Shown: piece by piece, positions 1 through 7,398 of the stretch
How positions within the stretch are numbered: position 1 is the stretch's first letter
How the letters are laid out: each line of letters opens with the position of its first letter
Assembly (NCBI GenBank): GCA_015056585.1
Contig: SVFZ01000033.1
Span: 1-41,724, forward strand
Reading direction: 5' to 3'
DNA: 41,724 bases
Source: Butyrivibrio sp.
Lineage (GTDB): Bacteria; Bacillota; Clostridia; Lachnospirales; Lachnospiraceae
The notes under the pieces: generated by a model
Databases searched by the model: none
Seen by the model: only the letters and a program-made list of their open reading frames with translations
What the model was told of the DNA's origin: nothing
Position numbers and translations under genes: made by a program

Positions 1-252
1 AATGGGGAAAAAGCTTTTAAAAATCCTCATCTGCGTCCTACAGCTGTAGATAATATCGAAGAGCCCTGGCCGGGACTTGTATCCGGCGGACCAAACATAG
101 GACTTCAGGATGAGAGGGCAAGAGAACTTCCCAAGGACCTGCCACCTATGAAGTGCTACCTTGATGATGTTGCATGCTATTCATTAAATGAGATCACAAT
201 ATACTGGAATTCTCCTCTTGTATTTGTTTTGGGAGCTCTTTTGGCTAAGTGA
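1..252 (+). CDS. Glycoside hydrolase family 9 endoglucanase, C-terminal end (partial)
   Basis: The frame is open from the first base and ends at TGA 250-252, giving the last 83 residues of a protein whose start lies outside the window. The residues carry the GH9 signature: a VSGGPN motif, then PPMKCYLDD, then SLNEITIYWNSPLVFVLGAL. In GH9 cellulases this C-terminal block contains the catalytic acid Glu (here in NEIT) and closes the (alpha/alpha)6 barrel. Known family role: hydrolysis of beta-1,4-glucan by inversion. No dockerin or carbohydrate-binding module follows the barrel. Export cannot be judged because the N-terminus is missing. The next gene, an alpha-galactosidase, lies 61 bases downstream on the same strand, so the two may share a transcript. 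Confidence 0.88.
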   Translation, partial: NGEKAFKNPHLRPTAVDNIEEPWPGLVSGGPNIGLQDERARELPKDLPPMKCYLDDVACYSLNEITIYWNSPLVFVLGALLAK

Positions 253-265
253 TTATCAAATAATA

Positions 266-292
266 TATTCTTGAGCATAATGTTCAAGAATG
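266..292. repeat. 27-bp palindrome, copy 1 of 3
   Basis: Arms ATTCTTGAGCAT and ATGTTCAAGAAT flank a single central A, with the flanking bases extending the match to 27. The same element occurs at 6397-6423 and 21779-21805. The six half-sites share ATGTTNRRGAATG. This copy lies between the GH9 stop and the alpha-galactosidase start and overlaps a possible weak promoter (TTATCA 253-258, 17-base spacer, CATAAT 276-281). It has no T-run, so it is not a simple terminator. Confidence 0.7.
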
Positions 293-313
293 TCATATGT
301 ACCTGGGGGTAAA

Positions 314-2182
314 ATGAAATCACAAGCAGAAGTAAAAATTATAGGAGAACAATATTGCGGAAGTTACACCTGCGGGCTGACCATGCTCGGAAGTGGCTCT
401 ATGGAAGGCTTTGAAGCTGTAACGGAAAGTGGTGATGTGACAGTTTTAAAACGTCCTGATGGCCTGGAACTTAATATCGAGAACAAAAAGAGCACGCTTT
501 CAGACGCCACAGAGGTAACTACAACTGTACAGAATGGTGGCAAGGAGCCTCTTTCCATGGAGATGCTTACTTCAGTGCTTTTGCAAGACATAAAAGCCGA
601 CAGGATCCATAGACTGTTATCTTTCTGGAGTGCAGAAGGCAAGCACAAAGTAGATACGATAAAAGATCTTGATCTGGAGCATTCCTGGAGCGGTCATGGC
701 GTAAGAGTACTGAAATTTGGGAATCTGGGATCTATGCCCGTCAGAGCTTATTTTCCCTTTGTGGCGGTAGAAGATTCGGAAACAGGGACATTTACTGCAG
801 TTATGCTCTATGCCCCCAGCTCCTGGCAGATTGAGGTGCTGGTAAGAGGCGATGATACTGTGAGCATTTCAGGCGGAATAGCGGACAGAGACTTTGGCCA
901 TTGGACCAAGAAGCTAATGCCCGGCGAAAGCTACGTGGCACCAAAGGCGTTATTTGCCACAGGAAATACTCTGGAGGATGTCTGTGACAAACTCGTAAAA
1001 GCTCAGAACCCTGATATAAGCCCTGCTGACAATCATATGGGCATTGTCTTTAACGAGTATTGCACAACCTGGGGAAATCCCACTATAGATAATCTGAAGA
1101 AACTTGCTGATAAGATCGCTGGTAAAGGCATCCAGTATCTTGTTATGGATTCAGGCTGGTACGGAAAGTGCGGAGAAGAGGGCTACTGGTGGGACTATCG
1201 CGGTGACTGGAGAATCAATAAAAATCGCTTTCCAAATGGGCTTAAAGAGCTTACAGACTATATCAGAGATAAGGGAATGATTCCCGGAATCTGGTTTGAG
1301 TTTGAGAACACTTCCCAAAAAGCACCATCTTTTTATGAAGAGGATCATCTGGTAAAGAAAGATGGAGTTCCGCTGACTGTGGGAAATGTGCATTTCCTTG
1401 ATATGGAAGATCAGTGGGTAAAAGATAACCTTAAAGAAAATGTTATAAATACCCTTAAAGACAATAATTTTGGATATATTAAGGTGGATTATAACGAAAC
1501 CATGGGCGTGGGCTGTGACGGTCCTGAGGGAATGGGTGAAAACCTAAGGCAAAAAGTACTTGCAACCCAGTCTTTCTTTAAAGAAATGAAAAGAGAGATT
1601 CCCGATCTTGTTATTGAAAACTGCTCAAGCGGCGGACATCGTCTGGAGCCTTCATTTATGGAACTTGCTTCAATGGCAAGCTTTTCGGATGCACACGAAT
1701 GCCTGTCTTTGCCTATTATTGCAGCAAATGTGCAAAGGGTGATAAAACCTTCACAGAGCCAGATATGGGCTGTTATGCGTGCAAAAGACAGAGATGAAAG
1801 GTTGTGGTACTCAATCTGCGCCACATTCCTTGGCAGAATGGGACTTTCAGGAGACGTCTACGATTTAAGTGACCACCAGTGGGACATTCTCGACAAGGGA
1901 ATGGATTTTTACCGTAAGGTCTCAGATATCATAAGAGATGGCAAAACAACAGTGATTTCCTGCAGCGCCGACAGCTACAATGAGCCGGCCGGTTCCCAGC
2001 TTGTCATAAGAGAACTTGGGAATAAGGCTTTAATTGTGTATCACAGATTTGAAAAGTCCAATGATCTTGAAAAATATACTGCTGAGCAGGGAATCGACCT
2101 TAATAGCTACACTGTTTTGGAAAAATACGGTGAAGCAAAGACTGACTTTTCAGCGGAGGCTTTGCTGGTTGAGAGAAAGTGA
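314..2182 (+). CDS. Alpha-galactosidase, divergent GH36 type
   Basis: A 622-residue cytoplasmic glycosidase with no signal peptide. The N-terminal ~230 residues form the beta-supersandwich region. A barrel follows with MDSGWYG and YWWDYRGDW, a candidate nucleophile in YIKVDYN, the CSSGGHRLEP motif and a candidate acid/base Asp in FSDAHE. These match GH36 positions (DDGWFG, KWDMN, CSGGGxRxD, SDxTD) but are clearly divergent, so exact linkage specificity is uncertain. Expected reaction: release of alpha-galactose from raffinose-type or galactomannan oligosaccharides. The start at 314 is preferred because GGGGGT at 305-310 lies just before it; an upstream in-frame ATG at 290 has no ribosome site. 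A second, canonical GH36 sits at 13464, so the window encodes two distinct types. Confidence 0.85.
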   Translation: MKSQAEVKIIGEQYCGSYTCGLTMLGSGSMEGFEAVTESGDVTVLKRPDGLELNIENKKSTLSDATEVTTTVQNGGKEPLSMEMLTSVLLQDIKADRIHRLLSFWSAEGKHKVDTIKDLDLEHSWSGHGVRVLKFGNLGSMPVRAYFPFVAVEDSETGTFTAVMLYAPSSWQIEVLVRGDDTVSISGGIADRDFGHWTKKLMPGESYVAPKALFATGNTLEDVCDKLVKAQNPDISPADNHMGIVFNEYCTTWGNPTIDNLKKLADKIAGKGIQYLVMDSGWYGKCGEEGYWWDYRGDWRINKNRFPNGLKELTDYIRDKGMIPGIWFEFENTSQKAPSFYEEDHLVKKDGVPLTVGNVHFLDMEDQWVKDNLKENVINTLKDNNFGYIKVDYNETMGVGCDGPEGMGENLRQKVLATQSFFKEMKREIPDLVIENCSSGGHRLEPSFMELASMASFSDAHECLSLPIIAANVQRVIKPSQSQIWAVMRAKDRDERLWYSICATFLGRMGLSGDVYDLSDHQWDILDKGMDFYRKVSDIIRDGKTTVISCSADSYNEPAGSQLVIRELGNKALIVYHRFEKSNDLEKYTAEQGIDLNSYTVLEKYGEAKTDFSAEALLVERK

Positions 2183-2254
2183 TAGATGTTTATAGGAAGG
2201 CACATATATGTAACACGGCAAATGCCTGAGAGTATCATACTATAAAGAACAAGA

Positions 2255-2286
2255 AGCCCTCGATGATCTAACATCGGGGGCTTTGT
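2255..2286 (+). terminator. Rho-independent terminator after alpha-galactosidase
   Basis: Eleven-base stem AGCCCTCGATG (2255-2265) pairs with CATCGGGGGCT (2272-2282) with one G-U pair and a six-base loop, followed by TTGTT. It closes the transcript of the upstream gene about 70 bases after its stop. Confidence 0.75.
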
Positions 2287-2299
2287 TATGGATGTCAAA

Positions 2300-2334
2300 C
2301 AAAAAACCGCCAAACCAAGTGGCTTAGCGGTTTT
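2300..2334 (-). terminator. Terminator of the tRNA-Trp gene
   Basis: On the minus strand AAACCGC pairs with GCGGTTT, with further pairing inside (AAGCCA with TGGTTT), followed by a run of T. It lies a few bases past the 3' end of the tRNA and ends that transcript. Confidence 0.75.
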
Positions 2335-2341
2335 ATACTAG

Positions 2342-2413
2342 CAGGGGAAGCAGGATTCGAACCCGCATGAGCGGTTTTGGAGACCGGCATACTAGCCATT
2401 GTATGATTCCCCT
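2342..2413 (-). tRNA. tRNA-Trp (anticodon CCA)
   Basis: The minus strand folds as a complete cloverleaf. The acceptor stem is AGGGGAA with TTCCCCT and a G discriminator. The D stem is ATAC with GTAT. The anticodon stem encloses the loop CTCCAAA, so the anticodon is CCA (Trp). The T stem is GCGGG with CCTGC around TTCGAAT. The 3' CCA is not encoded. The outermost anticodon-stem pair is C-C, a small irregularity. The gene is single, with its own promoter and terminator, and runs opposite to the alpha-galactosidase. Confidence 0.95.
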
Positions 2414-2448
2414 GTGTTTCATCAGTGTCATCGGCACCAACGAAAGCT

Positions 2449-2477
2449 AGTATAGCATGTTGAAATTAAATTGTAAA
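2449..2477 (-). promoter_or_regulatory. Sigma-A promoter of tRNA-Trp
   Basis: On the minus strand TTTACA and TATACT are separated by exactly 17 bases, each one mismatch from consensus. Transcription would start about 30 bases before the tRNA 5' end. Confidence 0.8.
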
Positions 2478-2553
2478 GATGATTTTTAAATATAATCAAT
2501 CGAAAATTAATCCCAATTAATCTGCGTTGAAAAGAATTGTCTTTATATAGTAG

Positions 2554-3081
2554 TTATGTCAGCGAAATCCAGTATCTCTGCACTACTTCACCATCATCAG
2601 TGACAATCTCATTTTCCAGTACCCCGCCATTGTTCATTATGGACTTGGCTGAGCCGATATTATTTTTGTCACAGCAGATGAGTACCTTGTCTATTCCGAG
2701 TTTTTTGCACTCACAAAGAGCCAGGCCTATCATCTTTGTGGCGTAGCCTTTACGTCTTTCTGAGGGCCTGATGCCATCTCCTATATGTCCGCCGCTTTTA
2801 AGAAGGCCTTCGTTTAAATAGTGACGGATATTAACTGCACCAAGAAGCCTGTTCTTCTCATCATCCAGCAGAAAAAAGGTTGAATCGGGAACCAAACCAT
2901 CTCTCGGTTTTACAAGCTCCAGATTATCCAAATAGTTATCAAAGTCGTGATAATCATTTTTAAAAATTGCATAAGGAGAGCGGTTTGTATTGTTCTTTTC
3001 CTGATCTTCTTTCCACTCATCAATCATCTCCCCAAGCTGTTTCTCATAGTCCTTGGTTAATTTAATCAATTTCAGACTCAT
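2554..3081 (-). CDS. GNAT family N-acetyltransferase
   Basis: A 175-residue GNAT-fold protein. Visible features are the beta4 strand GAVNIRHYLN, then a GDGIRPSERRKGYATKMIG segment that carries the acetyl-CoA pyrophosphate-binding loop (R-R-K-G-Y-A), and a C-terminal CDKNNIGSAKSIMNNGG stretch typical of the family. The family transfers acetyl from acetyl-CoA to an amine; the acceptor cannot be deduced. The start at 3081 is chosen because AGAGGAG lies about seven bases upstream, while the longer frame has no ribosome site. It follows the second GNAT gene by 41 bases with no terminator between them, so they are probably co-transcribed. Confidence 0.88.
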   Translation of the reverse strand: MSLKLIKLTKDYEKQLGEMIDEWKEDQEKNNTNRSPYAIFKNDYHDFDNYLDNLELVKPRDGLVPDSTFFLLDDEKNRLLGAVNIRHYLNEGLLKSGGHIGDGIRPSERRKGYATKMIGLALCECKKLGIDKVLICCDKNNIGSAKSIMNNGGVLENEIVTDDGEVVQRYWISLT

Positions 3082-3122
3082 ACGATTTCTCCTCTTTAAA
3101 ATACTAAAAGATTTATTGTATC

Positions 3123-3911
3123 TCACCAAATGCTGCAGAGTTCACCACGGCGGATATATCCAATTTTTTCGTAGCAGGCATTTGATGCAATGTAGTCTGC
3201 ATCTGTATAGAGCATCGGAAGATATCCTTCCTTTCTTGCAAGTTCGGTTACTGTATATACCAGATTCTCGGCGTAATGCTTTCTCCTGAACTCCGGCTTC
3301 GTATATACAAGGCTGATACTGGCCATGTCGCCGTTTGGAACGTATTTACAGCAGGCTGTGGTTTTACCTTCATCCTGCCAAAAGAATGTCTTTTGACTAT
3401 CTATGGATCTCTTGGCATCCTGTTCATATGCTGCTCTGTCTCTTATATCTATTCCTACTGCATTGTGGAAACTGTCTATCATATCTACAAGCTCTTCGAA
3501 GTCATCCCGGGTGCATTTGTGTAGTCCTCCGGGTGCCTTAAACTGTGGCTTTATAGACTTGGGACAATCATAAGCATACATATTTTCCTGGATTGAAAGC
3601 TTTTTCCCTTCATTTCCGGCACGATTTATGAAGTACTTTGCAAGTTTGTACTTGACATTGTAATGGTGTTTCCCGTCAAGAAGACCGTTTTGGACAATTG
3701 CATCATAGGCTGTTGCCATATCTTTATCTGAAGCATCATCCGGAGTCCAGATCCATACAGGGAATGGCTCTGCAGAGAAACAGATTATAATTTTCTCGTG
3801 ATCAGATAAAATCAACTTGCATTGGCCTCCAAGGATTCGACGAAGGACAAAAAATGTATATCTGTCCCGGTCTAAAAGCTTAAAGTCCCTTTCATCAACA
3901 AACCTATCCAT
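3123..3911 (-). CDS. GNAT family N-acetyltransferase (two-part)
   Basis: A 262-residue protein. The first ~125 residues are poorly recognisable. The C-terminal half has GNAT features: SISLVYTKPEFRRKHYAENLVYTVTELARKEG with an R-R-K-H-Y-A acetyl-CoA loop, then LYTDADYIASNACYEKIGYIRRGE, matching the usual N-x-x-x-x-x-Y-x-x-x-GF/Y ending. The substrate is unknown. The ribosome site is strong (AAGGAGG, seven bases before ATG). The leader is unusual: an intrinsic terminator ends about 11 bases before the ribosome site, and upstream of it lie a small ORF and a consensus promoter. This suggests attenuation-type control of both acetyltransferases. Confidence 0.85.
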   Translation of the reverse strand: MDRFVDERDFKLLDRDRYTFFVLRRILGGQCKLILSDHEKIIICFSAEPFPVWIWTPDDASDKDMATAYDAIVQNGLLDGKHHYNVKYKLAKYFINRAGNEGKKLSIQENMYAYDCPKSIKPQFKAPGGLHKCTRDDFEELVDMIDSFHNAVGIDIRDRAAYEQDAKRSIDSQKTFFWQDEGKTTACCKYVPNGDMASISLVYTKPEFRRKHYAENLVYTVTELARKEGYLPMLYTDADYIASNACYEKIGYIRRGELCSIW

Positions 3912-3928
3912 AGCGATCCTCCTTATAA

Positions 3929-3961
3929 AAAAACCTCATCAAATTATTATTTGATGAGGCA
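3929..3961 (-). terminator. Intrinsic terminator in the GNAT leader (possible attenuator)
   Basis: On the minus strand CCTCATCAAA pairs perfectly with TTTGATGAGG around a six-base loop, followed by seven T. It ends only about 11 bases before the AAGGAGG of the acetyltransferase gene. The only strong promoter seen upstream (4145-4173) lies before it, so expression of the gene requires read-through or an undetected promoter within the short gap. Confidence 0.8.
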
Positions 3962-3999
3962 TCAGTTAACTATTTGTATAATGCTAAATATGAATAAAC

Positions 4000-4110
4000 C
4001 TAAGCATTTACCTTGTCCTCATCATATGCTACAACAATAAAACCATGAGTGTTAAACTGCTGCATGGATTTATAGGCTGGCATTAAATTGACGAGATTAA
4101 GTTTTTTCAT
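4000..4110 (-). CDS. Small ORF, 36 residues, possible leader peptide
   Basis: ATG at 4110 to TAG at 4000 encodes a peptide beginning MKKLNLVNLMPAYKSM and ending FIVVAYDEDKVNA. It lies between a near-perfect promoter and an intrinsic terminator. The ribosome site is weak (AGAAAGCGG about 11-19 bases upstream). The frame is open upstream through the promoter itself, so coding is not proved. I do not recognise the peptide. It may be a leader whose translation governs the terminator, a small independent protein, or chance. It contains no run of identical codons typical of amino-acid attenuators. Confidence 0.4.
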   Translation of the reverse strand: MKKLNLVNLMPAYKSMQQFNTHGFIVVAYDEDKVNA

Positions 4111-4144
4111 ATCTTTAGCCGCTTTCTGAAAATATTTAGTTGCT

Positions 4145-4173
4145 AGTATAGCTGTCAGACAACTCTGTGTCAA
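4145..4173 (-). promoter_or_regulatory. Consensus sigma-A promoter of the small ORF/GNAT transcript
   Basis: On the minus strand TTGACA and TATACT are separated by exactly 17 bases. The -35 is perfect and the -10 differs by one base. Transcription would start near 4138, giving a leader of about 225 bases before the acetyltransferase start. Confidence 0.8.
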
Positions 4174-4219
4174 CAGGTAAATTTAATTAATTATGGTGGC
4201 TATTAGATTGTCAAAGCTT

Positions 4220-4245
4220 TATGAAGCTATATGAAGATTATGAAG
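4220..4245. repeat. Three helically phased TATGAAG repeats
   Basis: TATGAAG begins at 4220, 4230 and 4239, a spacing of 10 and 9 bases, so the copies lie on one face of the helix. They fall between the divergent acetyltransferase and amylase promoters and could be regulator sites. Function is unproved. Confidence 0.45.
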
Positions 4246-4278
4246 CTTTATAAAGTTTACGGCTGATCATGGGATGAG

Positions 4279-4323
4279 TTTCCAATATACGCGTAAAACG
4301 AAGTAATGGCGATATATTGGAAA
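4279..4323. repeat. Interrupted inverted repeat upstream of the amylase gene
   Basis: TTTCCAATATA (4279-4289) and TATATTGGAAA (4313-4323) are perfect inverted copies with centres 34 bases apart, about three helical turns. The right arm abuts the GAAAACGTTTTC operator-like palindrome. It may be a two-site operator or a cruciform. Confidence 0.5.
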
Positions 4324-4329
4324 AGAACG

Positions 4330-4341
4330 GAAAACGTTTTC
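4330..4341. promoter_or_regulatory. LacI-family/CcpA-like operator
   Basis: GAAAACGTTTTC is a perfect 12-bp palindrome with the central CG typical of LacI/GalR-family sites. It also matches the inner positions of catabolite-response elements, though the outermost bases differ. It overlaps the -35 region of the amylase promoter (-10 TATACT at 4360-4365), as expected for repression. Confidence 0.6.
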
Positions 4342-4365
4342 TTTTGCCCAAGGATATGTTATACT
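4337..4365 (+). promoter_or_regulatory. Probable amylase promoter
   Basis: TATACT at 4360-4365 is a good -10. At 17 bases upstream the -35 is poor (TTTTCT at 4337-4342) and is shared with the palindromic operator. A weak -35 under an operator fits a regulated promoter. Confidence 0.5.
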
Positions 4366-4407
4366 CTAACTGTTTTATGGGATTATTGAGATAGAAGGGA
4401 AGAACAT

Positions 4408-6312
4408 ATGAAAAATAGAATTTTAGCAGCATTGCTTGTATCGGCTTTTCTTTTGACAGCCTGTAAGGGTAGCGCAGAGAAAGAAATCTCAACAAATGCT
4501 GATGGCGCGGACAATACAGCAAATGCAGATAATACAGAGACAACTGCAGATGCCGGTAGTGCGGAAAAATCTGACAGCACAACAGAAAACGGCAGCAACG
4601 AGGCAGCAGTCACAGAGCAGCTTCCGCCTCTCAACATTATCGACGACAAGTTCAGAACAACCTACGAGATATTTGTCTATTCATTTGCTGACAGTAACGG
4701 CGACGGAATCGGCGACCTGAACGGAGTGACTGACAAGCTTGACTACATAAATGACGGCGATGATTCCACGGATACTGACCTGGGATGCAATCAGATATGG
4801 CTTATGCCGGTCATGCCATCCCCAACATATCACAAGTACGATGTTACGGATTACATGGATATTGATCCGCAGTATGGAACGCTGGATGACTTTGACAATC
4901 TGGTAAAGGCATGCCATGACAGAGGGATCAACGTGATAATCGATCTGGTTCTCAACCATTCATCCAGCGAGCATCCCTGGTTTAAGGAGGCAAAAGAGTA
5001 CCTGAAGGCTCACAGTGAGCTGGAAAATATTTACACAGAAAATGGAGATCCTATAGCAGAGCTTCAAAGCGAGTGTCCATACCTTTACTACTACAATTTT
5101 TCCAGAAATCAGCAGACCGGATACGAGAAGGTAAACGGAACAGAGTGGTATTATGAAGCCCGCTTCTGGTCAGGAATGCCGGATCTTAACCTGGATAACG
5201 AGGAAGTTTTTAATGAAATCAAAGGGATCACGCAGTTTTGGACTGACAGAGGCGTAGACGGCTTTAGACTTGATGCTGTTGCTTATTATTACACCGATGA
5301 CAATGAAAAAAATATAGAATTCATGACGCGCTTTAACGACATGGTAAAAAGTCAGAACAAAAATGCCTACATTGTAGGTGAAGCCTGGACTGCCCAGTCT
5401 ACCTATGCAGACTACTATACAAGCGGAATTGACAGCTTTTTTGACTTTGATTTTTCCGGAAGTGAGGGCATGATAGCTACAGTAGCCCGCGGAAAAAAGG
5501 CACCGATTCTTTTCGCAAAGGCTATGGCAGCAGAAGAGACACTGTTTGAGTCCAAAAATCCTGATTATGTAAATGCTCCTTTTTATACCAATCATGATAT
5601 GGCAAGGAGCGCCGGCTACTTTGTTGGCAGAGGGTCAGAGAACATGGTAAAGATGGCCGGTGCGCTGAACCTCCTTATGGGTGGAAACGCTTTTGTATAC
5701 TATGGTGAAGAGCTGGGCATGAAGGGCTCGGGAAAAGATGAGAACAAGAGGGCTCCAATGCAGTGGACAAGCGAAAACTCAGGCAGCGCGGATACTGCTA
5801 TCATGTGTGACGGCCCTAAAGACATGGAGAAATTCGAAATGCCTTATCCGCCGCTTGATGAGCAGGCTTTAGACCCCAATTCCATATATAACTACTACAA
5901 AAAGGCAATTCGTCTGCGTAATACATTCCCTGTAATTGCAAGGGGAAAGACACAGCCTGTGGAAGTACTCTCAGATGAGACTTCCGGAGTCGGAGCATTC
6001 CTTAGATACGGTAGTACAGGGCTTTCATCAGCTACCAATGACTACATCGTCTTTGATGAAAATGGCGACAATATCGGGATGGATGGAGTTGTAAAACCGG
6101 CTCTTGGCGCAAAAGACCCAGTATATGATGAAGCAGCGCTTTTGATTGTTATAAACAATGGAAAAGAAGAAAGAACTGTAGATCTCTCAAAGTGGAGCGG
6201 AACCGGAAATAGCCCTGAGCTTGCCTACGAACTTAATGTGGATAATGAGTCCGCAAGCCTTGATGGCACAAGCCTGACAATTCCGTCCTATGGAATTGTG
6301 GTTATAAAATGA
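4408..6312 (+). CDS. Alpha-amylase-family lipoprotein (GH13)
   Basis: A 634-residue protein with a lipoprotein signal (lipobox LLTAC, acylated Cys19), then about 45 residues rich in Asn, Thr, Ala and Asp acting as a wall-spanning linker. The GH13 barrel begins with YEIFVYSFADSNGDGIGDLNG. The four conserved regions are present: DLVLNHSS, GFRLDAVAYY (nucleophile Asp289), VGEAW (acid/base Glu325) and YTNHDMAR (Asp397). The family cleaves alpha-1,4 (some alpha-1,6) glucosidic bonds; the barrel resembles amylases and cyclomaltodextrinases, so exact specificity is open. It is expected on the outer face of the membrane. GAAGGGAAG precedes the ATG. The upstream control region suggests LacI-type or CcpA repression. 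Confidence 0.92.
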   Translation: MKNRILAALLVSAFLLTACKGSAEKEISTNADGADNTANADNTETTADAGSAEKSDSTTENGSNEAAVTEQLPPLNIIDDKFRTTYEIFVYSFADSNGDGIGDLNGVTDKLDYINDGDDSTDTDLGCNQIWLMPVMPSPTYHKYDVTDYMDIDPQYGTLDDFDNLVKACHDRGINVIIDLVLNHSSSEHPWFKEAKEYLKAHSELENIYTENGDPIAELQSECPYLYYYNFSRNQQTGYEKVNGTEWYYEARFWSGMPDLNLDNEEVFNEIKGITQFWTDRGVDGFRLDAVAYYYTDDNEKNIEFMTRFNDMVKSQNKNAYIVGEAWTAQSTYADYYTSGIDSFFDFDFSGSEGMIATVARGKKAPILFAKAMAAEETLFESKNPDYVNAPFYTNHDMARSAGYFVGRGSENMVKMAGALNLLMGGNAFVYYGEELGMKGSGKDENKRAPMQWTSENSGSADTAIMCDGPKDMEKFEMPYPPLDEQALDPNSIYNYYKKAIRLRNTFPVIARGKTQPVEVLSDETSGVGAFLRYGSTGLSSATNDYIVFDENGDNIGMDGVVKPALGAKDPVYDEAALLIVINNGKEERTVDLSKWSGTGNSPELAYELNVDNESASLDGTSLTIPSYGIVVIK

Positions 6313-6396
6313 TAAGGTTCATACAGAAATGAGTATATTTAAGTGGCAATAAATTATGGAACTTACCTAAAAAACGATGCAACATAATTGATAATG

Positions 6397-6423
6397 CATT
6401 CTTCAACATCATGTTAAGGAATG
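6397..6423. repeat. 27-bp palindrome, copy 2 of 3
   Basis: Arms CATTCTTCAACAT and ATGTTAAGGAATG flank a central C. It shares the half-site ATGTTNRRGAATG with 266-292 and 21779-21805. It lies 85 bases after the amylase stop and 33 bases before the HAD start, with no T-run. Confidence 0.7.
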
Positions 6424-6455
6424 TAAACTTATTAACATATCTTTGGAGCAGTTTT

Positions 6456-7295
6456 ATGAAAATGGTATACGACAACTATATTTTTGACCTCTACGGCACT
6501 CTGATCGACATCCATACCGACGAGGAAAGGAAAGGTCTCTGGCAGGAGATGGCAGATTATCTCAAGGAGAATTTCAGCTCTTTTTACACGGGTGCAACTC
6601 TCAGGAAAAGATATATTGAAATCTGCCATGAAGAGGAAGAATTATTGAGATCCCAAAATGGTCATGAGTGGCCGGAGATCAGGATAGAGAAGGTCTGGGC
6701 AAGGCTTATATCAGAGGGATGCCCAAACTCAGTGGAAAGGAAAAAACAAGAAGATAATAAGAAAACACAATGCAGCAATAGTAATAATAACAACATTGCA
6801 AGCATTCTGACAGATTCCAAAGCCATCCGCAATCTCTGCATCTTTTTCAGGGAGAGCTCCAGAGACAAATTCATTGTATATGATGGAGTTAAAGAAACCC
6901 TTGAAAAGCTTCAGGGCATGGGCAAAAAGATATTTCTTTTATCCAACGCACAGCGTGCTTTTACGGAAAAAGAGCTTTCAGATGCCGGGCTAACAGATTA
7001 CTTCGATGATATCTTTATTTCTTCGGATAAAGAGATAAAAAAGCCACAAAAAGAATTTCTGGAATTACTTGTCAGCAAAAACGGACTTTCAATTGACAAG
7101 TGTGTTATGATAGGTAATGACATTTTCAGCGATGTGGGTGTTGCGGCTAAAAACGGCATGAACAGTATCTTTTTGAATACCTATGACTTCTCTGAAAAGA
7201 AGATCGATGAGGAAATAAAAAAGCTTGGGATAAAGGGTTCGTGTCTTACGCCACTCATTATCGGGGATGGAGACATCAGAAAGATTTTGCGGTGA
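6456..7295 (+). CDS. HAD-superfamily hydrolase
   Basis: A 279-residue HAD protein. Motif I is YIFDLYGTLID: the nucleophile Asp is present, but the usual +2 Asp is Tyr, as in haloacid-dehalogenase-like and some phosphatase groups. Motif II is FLLSNAQ, motif III the Lys in KKPQKEF, and motif IV VMIGNDIFSDVG. Between the first motif and the core is a low-complexity insert rich in Lys, Asn and Ser (KKQEDNKKTQCSNSNNNN), unusual for the family. Likely a small-molecule phosphatase; the substrate is unknown. The start at 6456 follows TGGAG by seven bases; the longer frame from 6411 lacks a ribosome site and would overlap the palindrome. Confidence 0.85.
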   Translation: MKMVYDNYIFDLYGTLIDIHTDEERKGLWQEMADYLKENFSSFYTGATLRKRYIEICHEEEELLRSQNGHEWPEIRIEKVWARLISEGCPNSVERKKQEDNKKTQCSNSNNNNIASILTDSKAIRNLCIFFRESSRDKFIVYDGVKETLEKLQGMGKKIFLLSNAQRAFTEKELSDAGLTDYFDDIFISSDKEIKKPQKEFLELLVSKNGLSIDKCVMIGNDIFSDVGVAAKNGMNSIFLNTYDFSEKKIDEEIKKLGIKGSCLTPLIIGDGDIRKILR

Positions 7296-7398
7296 AAATG
7301 AAACCGGAGATGATGCGGCAGCACATGTGCAAAAACAGCGAAGGTATGGTTTTTTGGCAGCTGTCATTATCTGACAAAAGAGAAAGGGGAAGACATAC

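Noticed and set aside
7320..7329. GCACATGTGC palindrome as an operator for pepF
   Set aside because: Ten bases only, no nearby promoter elements and no second copy in the window.
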